In this document: piece after piece, positions 13,301 to 22,300 of the stretch
Numbering within the stretch: the stretch's first letter is position 1
Layout of the letters: each line of letters begins with the position of its first letter
Assembly: GCF_003589595.1 (NCBI RefSeq)
Contig: NW_020653337.1
Coordinates: 1,464,149 to 1,528,148, forward strand
From: Hyposmocoma kahamanoa
Taxonomy: Eukaryota; Arthropoda; Insecta; Lepidoptera; Cosmopterigidae
DNA: 64,000 bases
Direction of reading: 5' to 3'
Position numbers and translations under genes: made by a program
The notes under the pieces: model-generated
Database searches by the model: none
Told to the model about the DNA's origin: nothing
The model's input: the letters and a program-made list of their open reading frames with translations, nothing else

Positions 13301-16300
13301 GTTGATGGTGATGATAATAAACATCAGTACTGAGTACTAAAGAAACCAACCTCAAAAGTCATTCATCCCCTAGTTTGCCACCCTTGGAGATAGAATATTT
13401 TTTTCTTCAAATTTAAATGGGACAACTACTGAGGTTCCTTTCCACCAAAAAATAATCATCAATATCGGTTCACAAATCCGGCCGGAGTTATCGTGTAACA
13501 TACATACAAAAAGACAGTCGAATTGAGAACCTCCTCCTTTTTTTAAAGTCGGTTAATAAAGAAAAGACAGACTATGAAGAAGCTACAGAGACCTATCACG
13601 TGACCATGCTTTTGGCCGGTTTATATGTAGTTGTTACAGTCAGCAGCAACCAGCCTATGAAAACAAAGTTTTAAGTTCCGAAAAATAAGATTTAGTGTTT
13701 ATTTTAGAACGTAGCCCCGCACTAGGAAAACCCAGTGTCACGGGTGCCATGGACACACACATAGACAACCACAAATGTTGAGTGTGTGCGTTATTTACGG
13801 GAGAAAATATATGAAAGTCTATTTCGAATTTGTTTATTTTAATTCAAATTCCAAATTCCATTTACACTTGCCACTAACATATATGTACGTAGTAATTAAA
13901 AACACAAAATTATATCTATGGTCATAGATGTATGGCGAGGATTCTGACCTCATTTATGTTTGCACAACACTGATTTTCAGCATGAACCTCTCTGACAGGA
14001 ACTGCGGTCTCACGTTTGTGTAACATGTACTTTACGAAACAAAATAAGCACAGACAATTAATTAAGCTATTTAGGAGGAGCGCGAAAGTAGAAAAGAAAA
14101 CAAAATAATAATTATAATTTACACAATAAAAACCAATAGCGATTGTCAATTTTCAAACAAGATAACATTTCTTTAAATGGTAAAAAGCGGAATAAAAAAG
14201 AATGAAAAAAACGTTTGAAAGGAAACAAAAAAAACACAAGCACAACAGTTATCCCAAACAGATACTTACAAAATGTGTCTAAAATTTACAGCATATTTTA
14301 ATGACCCGGGAGTGATTCAGCATACTTCTTTTGGGCAAAATATTTTCCTCAGTTTCATGCAAGGGTGGTGGTAAATCACTCCAGATCGTGACTGCTGCAT
14401 GCTTGAAACCCTCTCTAAAGCCAGCAAACATTTAAGTCCAAACTTAAGTTTAATTTAGTTATTTTAACCATTTGTGTTGCAGATACGACTACGGCACCTT
14501 GCCAATGGCCACTCTAAAGCCAGCAAACTTTTAAGTCCAAACTTAAGTTTAATTTAGTTATATTAACAATTTGTGTTGCAGATACGACTACGGCACCTTG
14601 CCAGTGGCCATATTTGTGTGCGTTTTACTTTACACTGACCACGTTCACGATTGACGGCGTGGGTGACATCTTACCGAAAGTACAATCAGAGGTATCAATT
14701 TCAATATCGTGTGTTTTTTACTGAGACAGTATGGGGAAATCCGAACCCAAAGAAGATACGAGGAAACTGTCTTAGGAAAAAATTAAGTATTTTATCTACA
14801 CACATATCATAAACTCTGTATATTGTGTTCAAAAGCAAAAATACTCAAACATCAATATCATATAAAATCTTAGAGGATGGAACATAAAATACTATATTAA
14901 GTATGGAAAACAACTTTGACATTGTCATGATTTTTGGTCAAGTTGGAGTTGTCCATTTATTTTTTGAAAACACCTCACCGTACAAGGTTTTTGTTTAAAT
15001 CATTGGTTAAATTTTTATTGAATGTTAGAATGTTTCACCATCACGATATAATTTTTTTTTGTGAAATAAGTCCACTAGTTTGTTATAATTATTAATACGA
15101 ACACTTAGGAAAAAATCCTTTGATCCCATTGACTTACAAATAAATGGACGACGGGTCTAATACAAAAACCACGAAAAAAATGTCCCAAGTCAACCTATTC
15201 GAAATTTAAATTGTAATGTCATCGCAGTATCGCGCTGTCAGTAGAACAAATGAAGACTAAAGCGGAGTTTGGCGCTCTGTATACGATTTTAGCGCCCTAC
15301 AAGTGCGGACACTTTTTAGCGCGGACCCGACGTCCATATATTTATTTATTTATTAAACTTTATTGACCACAATACAAAGGGTACAAAAGGCGGACTTAAT
15401 GCTAAAAGCATTCTCTACCAGTCAACCTCTGAGAAAAACGAAATTCACGAACGCGGTAAATAAACAGAATATTACGGTTATATTAAAATAAATGAAACAA
15501 ATTCATAATTATATATATAACAAACTAACCTAATACCTTACTTAATAATATAATACATACACTTACATACATACAAATATACTATACATATACAAAATAC
15601 TTACAATAACAGAATATGATGATGATTATTGCTGTGACAAACAATTTAGAAGATGCTCATGGACATTATTTTTAAAAGAAAATATATTAGGAGACCGTCT
15701 GATGGCGTCCGGTAGAGCGTTCCAGAGCCGTATCGAGTGGAGAGTAAAAGAATCTGACATGAAGCCAGAATGAAAGAGAGGTACAGAGAGTGATAGTGAA
15801 TTCATGGAACGAAGTGGGAGGTCATGAGAGTCACAGAGATACTGAAATTTACATTTCAAGTATTCTGGATAGTGGGGATTGAAAAGAACGGAGTACAACG
15901 TACAGAGAATTCTTTTCTGTCTGCGTTGACGAATAGGGAGCCATTTAAGTTGAGACCTAAAAGAAGAAACATGATCAAATTTCCGAAGGCAGAAAATGAA
16001 ACGAATAGCATTATTGAGCAGGCGGTCCAACTTGTCTAATAGATTTTCGTTGAGATCAGGATAACAGACATCAGCATAATCAATGAGTGGGAATATAAGG
16101 GAGGTGACGAGCAGGGTCATATAATTCATATCGAGAGGAGCATATAATTGTAAGTCAATGTTTGATCCGGCCGGATTCGACCCGACGTCTGCTATCAAAC
16201 CGCTCCTAACTAAACCACGGAAAGAACCACCTTACGAATTTTTCTGTGCTTGTTATCGGATCTTTGTGTTTGGTTTTCAATGACTTAGCCGTAGCGCCAT

Positions 16301-19300
16301 CTATGAAAAATCTATGAAAGTATTTCGTCACCCGGTTAGGTACCTTTACAGCTGCCAACCCTGCTAAAAATGCGCTATTAACTGTAATTATTTTTTTATT
16401 GAATTTCAGAATGTTTCTACCATGATATCCAATTATTTTTTGTGAAATTCGAATCCGGCCGGCTCGAAGGACTTTTTTCTAAGTGGTCGATCTTTGTATT
16501 ATTATAAAATTCGTTGGTGTTAAAAAAAACATTAAACAAAGCTGATTTCTAGTAATGAAGAAATACGTGCTTGAGACACTTTTGATGTGTGTATATAACA
16601 TACGCGTTTTTTTTTGTACAGCTAATTAATTTTAGTCATATAGCCTGAGAGCGCTGGTTCGAACCCAGCCGGATCAAATCGGTACTTGGTACTTGGTGTA
16701 ACGGGCTGGTGTCCGGATCAAATGATTATGTCTAAGTGTTCAATTCGATCTTTGTTATTAATAATTACAATAATACTGAAACTAAATAAGATATTATAAT
16801 TGTCTTATATTGGACAAACAAAGCGAAGTATTTGTACCCGCGTCAAAGAACATATAGCTGATGTCAAACACCGTCGCGTAAACAAGTCTGCAGTCTGCGA
16901 GCATGTCATGGATAAACCTACACATTCAATGAAGTTTGACAAACCCCAGGTCCTTGCAAAAGAAGTCCGTTATCTGCCCAGGATGCTGCGAGAGGCCATT
17001 GAAATTAAAAAACATCCTAATTTCAACAGGGAAGATGGTTTCTCCGTACCACCAGTTTGGGATCCAGTATTTCCTCTAATGAAAAATCCCAAACAGACAT
17101 AATACTGCAGTACTAATTAATATGTTTTAGTTTATTCTAATTTCTATTAATAATTAATAATAAATTAAACTTAATAAAAATTCATTCAATAAAATGATTT
17201 GTAAAACTTAATGTAGCGTAAATTGGAATGTTTTCTTTGTAAAATTAAAAATAAGGTATTTAATTAATAACTATTGTAACTATAGTGAAAAAATAGGGTG
17301 GTTTGCATTAATATTAGACATAACTGGTTGAAGACTGTACCACCTCAGTCAACCGTGACCATGGGACCTGTAAAGGGCCCGAAACGTCGGTTTGTTTGAA
17401 AAAACAAATATACGCGATTTAAATCCGGAAAAATAGTTTCATTTTCTATGTGTAACAATCGCGAAAACCTAAGAACTCAATAAAAAAAAAAATTTCGAAA
17501 TCGGTCCCCAGTTGGTGGAGAAATCGATGAGAACACTGAATTATGCATATAAAATTTGAGAATTTTCCTCGATTTCACTGAGATCTCCTCATTTTTCGGA
17601 TCGGATTCTCACTTGGTGACTATGGGACCACCTCGAGAGTGCATACTTTCAAACAAAAAATAACTTTCAAAATCTGTCCACAATTGACGGAGAAATATGA
17701 CAACATACATACAGCCGAACGTATAACCTCTTTTTTTTTAAGCCGGTTCATAAAAACGGCAGATTTACTTACTAGCAACATCCAGTTCATTAATTGAATT
17801 CGGTTTCTATCAGTTATCTTTATCCATTATATTATAAAATATATATGTATTAACGTTATTGCTGCAGGTCATCTTCACGTGCTTCCTGCAAATAGTTTCC
17901 GTTTTGCTGTACATGATTTATGTGGGCGGATTTTCCTACATTATACGGTACAAGTCTTTCAGATTCTTTGAGTTCTGCGCCAAATACGCGGAGCTCTTGG
18001 TAAGTGCCATAAATGACCACATTTAAATGTTCTTGCATGTCTGGAACATTAAATTATTGTTTTCACTAAACTAGTTATACGTTAATAAGTATATTATTCA
18101 TCAGTCGCGCTCGCAATTTTGCACTCCACGACGCACCAGTTTCACGTGGTCTAGCCTTTACACGTACGCTCTTTCCGTTGTAACAAAAAAGGACACGAGC
18201 AATCGTGCGCGAAAGAACTATTAAAAAATTTATTACTATTATATTAAAAAATTCCAACAGGTAATCACGCGCGATAGAGTGAATGTGTAAAGGGGGGGGC
18301 TAATGTTTGATTACAAAAAGAAGGCCCTCAGGCTAATTATAAATAAACAAGCCTTTTCGATATCTAGCGCTGCTTTCTTTTGTTGATAAATTTGACACAT
18401 TATAACAAATACCAATCAATACGCCATTTAATTGAACCTACATAGCCTCAGAGAAAAATGGCTTCCCACGGCCCATAGTTTCACATGTAGCACCAAGCGA
18501 GTTCACACCAACGTGCCGTGAGAAGAGTGCAAACAGACATGGGCGACGCCGGCGCAGACTTGCCTGTAGAGGCGTTTTTGTTCTTCCGTGGTAGAGGCCC
18601 GTCGGATGCGCAGTGTGTCGATAACTGCAAGGGCGCGCGGCGCGGCCCTTGGGTAACCACCACCACTATATAGATCAACATTTGATTTATAGTACGAAAT
18701 TCTTTACGTGTTAACAATTCTGCAATCTGCGAGCATGTCATGGATAAACCTGCACATTCAATGAAGTTTGACAAACCCCAGGTCCTTGCAAAAGAAGTCT
18801 GTTATCTACCCAGGATGCTGCGAGAGGCCATTGAAATTAAAAAACAGCCTAATTTCAACAGGGAAGATAGTTTCTCAGTACTACCAGTTTGGGATCCAGT
18901 ATTTCCTCTAATGAAAAATCCCAAACAGACATAATACTGCAGTACTAATTAATATGTTTTAGTTTATTCTAATTTCTATTATTAATTAATAATAAATTGA
19001 ACATAATAAAAATTCATTCAATAAAATAATTTGTAAAACTTAATGTAGCGTAAATTGGAACGTTTTCTTTGTAAAATTAAAAATAAGGTATTTAATTAAT
19101 AACTATTGTAACTATAGTGAAAAAATAGGGTCAATCAATATTAGACATAACTGGTTGAAGACTGTACCACCTCAGTTAACCGTGACCATGGGACCTGTAC
19201 AGGGCCCCAAACGTCGGTTTGTTTGAAAAAACAAATATACCTACGCGATTTAAATCCGAAAAAATAGTTTCATTTCCTATTAAGTAACTTTTTAAATTTG

Positions 19301-22300
19301 TGCGTTTTTAGTCACTTTTATAATGAATACTAGGTAATTTGTCCTAAATTTTCACCACTTTCATGTGTGATATTTATTTTGTCATAGTGTTTTTGAGTAT
19401 CTTCGTGTTTATATTAAATAATGCGTAAGTTTTACTATCCATCTCGAGGACTGCAATCATACTGTGAGCTAATCGTTTTAGGCTTATATGAAAAGTACTC
19501 GCGTGTCGAAGAACCTAATGAAAATGATAAACAAGTATTCCCTGCACCTGTGGCGGGAATCGCGCGGCGTGCAGATGCCATACTTTTTGGAAACGGCGCC
19601 GCAACACCTGCAGACGAAGGTCATGAGCGCCGCTTATATGACGCATCTTACTCAGGTGCGTATATGAATACTGCTTTAAATTCCAGATCTTCCTGTAGAA
19701 AAATGTTTGTCAGTTCCAGATATCGCTTCAAACGTAATTTAACAGAATTTGATTTATAGTTTACGTAATGTATTTTACAAAGTCTTAGATAACATTGTTA
19801 GGTGTTGTTTTCTAATTATTACAGCGTTATCTACGAATCACATTAACTAGTCTCGATTACGGTTTCTTTGTTTACAAATGTCAGTTTCAACGATCAAATT
19901 GCTGAGTTGGCGTAAGAGGTGGAGCTGGTGTCGTTTGAATCTATTCAGTTTAATCAGTCATCTGACTCAGCTCAGATCATGTAACGCATGATAATCGTTG
20001 GCTGAGTTACCATATAATAATAAGTAGTAACGTTGATGGTGAATGCTTTACCATGTCAACGCGAACAAGATGGGCTATTTTGTGTGAGTTACTCGGAAAG
20101 TGAACTGTCGAGCGCGGCCATTCCCTGTGAATTTACAGCGTGACATAAAAATCTATTTTAACCTGATCCATCTTTTGTATTTTTGATTAATTAAGCTGTG
20201 AAAAGTGGATAAACGAAATAAATGCAATAAAGTGACATTGTTTCACCACTGTTCGTATTGATAACGAAGAGTGAATAGGCGAATTATCAATGTACGAACG
20301 TTTCTTATTTCATTCCTGACTAAATATAATTAGCGTGTTTCGCTCAATGCCTCCCCGACAACTATATTCCGACATTATGATGGCTAGATACGTGATAATA
20401 ACATAAATATGCTCTGTTGCAGCATCCTACGTTCAGAACTTGTGAGCCTGCATTCAATCGCCAACTTGTGAGGCATTTGCGAATGTACTTTTATGATGAC
20501 GGTACGTCTTTACAAATTTTTGGGGTAAATAGATTGCTAGTTTCAACCAACTAGTTTTTTTACTTTTGCGAACTAAAAAAAAAACCATATTTAATTGACA
20601 TGCAAAATACATGATACAAGCAATTTGAAAATATTAAATAATTCGTTCATAAATACAAAGAAAATAATAGGGAAAAAAATAATAATAGAAAAAAGTTAAA
20701 ACAAATAAGCAAAAAAAAGCATGTCAAAAAGGTCCATGACTCAGTATTTGAGTTGTTCATAGAGCAGGTAGCCGATGGGGCCAAAGAGTACTCGAATAAC
20801 AACCGCATACCGGAAGACGCAGCGTCAGACTACCCACAAGGTCGACCGAACCTGCTGAAGGTTGTGGGAATCCATGCAAGCTACGAAAGACCGGTGCAGC
20901 GATTTTTGGTTGAGGTCTATGTCGTGAAATGATGATGAAGACCGTATAACCTGGACGTGGGAAAAATTTGGAAGTTATAATTATTTATACAAAGATCGAA
21001 CACTCAGAAAAAACACTCAGAAAAAATTCCTTCGATCCGGTCGGATTCGAACCGACGTCTTCTTGCATACCGTGCCAGACGCTATACCAACTAAGCCACG
21101 GAACGAACCAACGGACCTCACGAAATTTTTGTGTGCTTGCGTCGTGTCTTTGTACTTGGTCTTTCAACGACTTTTTAGTCGTAGCGCCATCTATGAGAAA
21201 TCTATGACAGATTTATCACCCAGTTAATACCTTTACAGCTACCAGTCCTGGCGAGAGATGTCGCTATTCACTGTATTAATTAAATTTTTATTGAATTGAT
21301 ATTCAATTATTTTTTGTGAAATTACTCCACTAGTTTGTTATAATTATTTATACAAAGATCGAACACTCAGAAAAAACACTCAGAAAAAATTCCTTCGATC
21401 CGGTCGGATTCGAACCGACGTCTTTTTGGATACCGTGCCAGACGCTATACCAACTAAGCCACGGAACGATGAACGTCTTATGAAGTCCCTAACTCCCGTT
21501 AGACCAGCCACTGTCTATGCCTCTAATTAAACCCTATTTTCAGACGAGACCCGTACTCAGTAATGAAAATACAACCCATTCCCAATAAATAGTAAATACT
21601 GAGTACACGGATGAATACACTACATAGCCTATGTTTTGTTTTGTTATTTTTGGAATTACATCTATTTGCCAAGTTTTATTGATATCGATTACCGGAAAGT
21701 GCGCGAAACCGGATTCATCCCCCAGTTTGACCCAAAAAAAGTACTCTCTTTCCAACAAAAAAAAGAATCAACAAAAACGGTTCAAAAAACCAAATACAAA
21801 GACACAACAACAAACACATAGAAAAATTCTCGCTGGTTCGTTCGGTGGCTTAGTTGGTATAGCGTCTGGCACGGTATGCTAGAAGACGTCGCCGTCGGTT
21901 CGAATCCGGCCGGATCGAAGGAATTTTTTCTTAGTGTTCGTTCTTTATATTAATAATTATAACAAACTAGTGGAGTAATTTCACGTAAAAAATAATTGAA
22001 TATCAATTTAATAAAAATTTCAAATCAGGTTTCCTCGCTTTTTTTTCATTTATTGCTATTGCTCTTCTGAATAGGTGGTCTGGTTAGTGTTTCTCAAATT
22101 TACATGATTCTAAAATATACAACTGAATTAGGAACTAACACTACAGATCGCTCGTGTTTTAAATTTGCTATTTTAAAGGAAATAAATTCTTCCTGAACCA
22201 TGATTCATTATTAATAACGTGTTTACAGCTATGTACGTGGTAAAACAGAACGAGATCACCGATTCAATGTATATGATCCATAGAGGCACCGTGGAAGAGG

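Noticed and set aside
19421..19759. 112-residue plus-strand ORF as a gene
   Set aside because: The conserved C-linker exon (19482-19655) runs through it in another frame, matches gene B exactly in length, and is bounded by splice sites.
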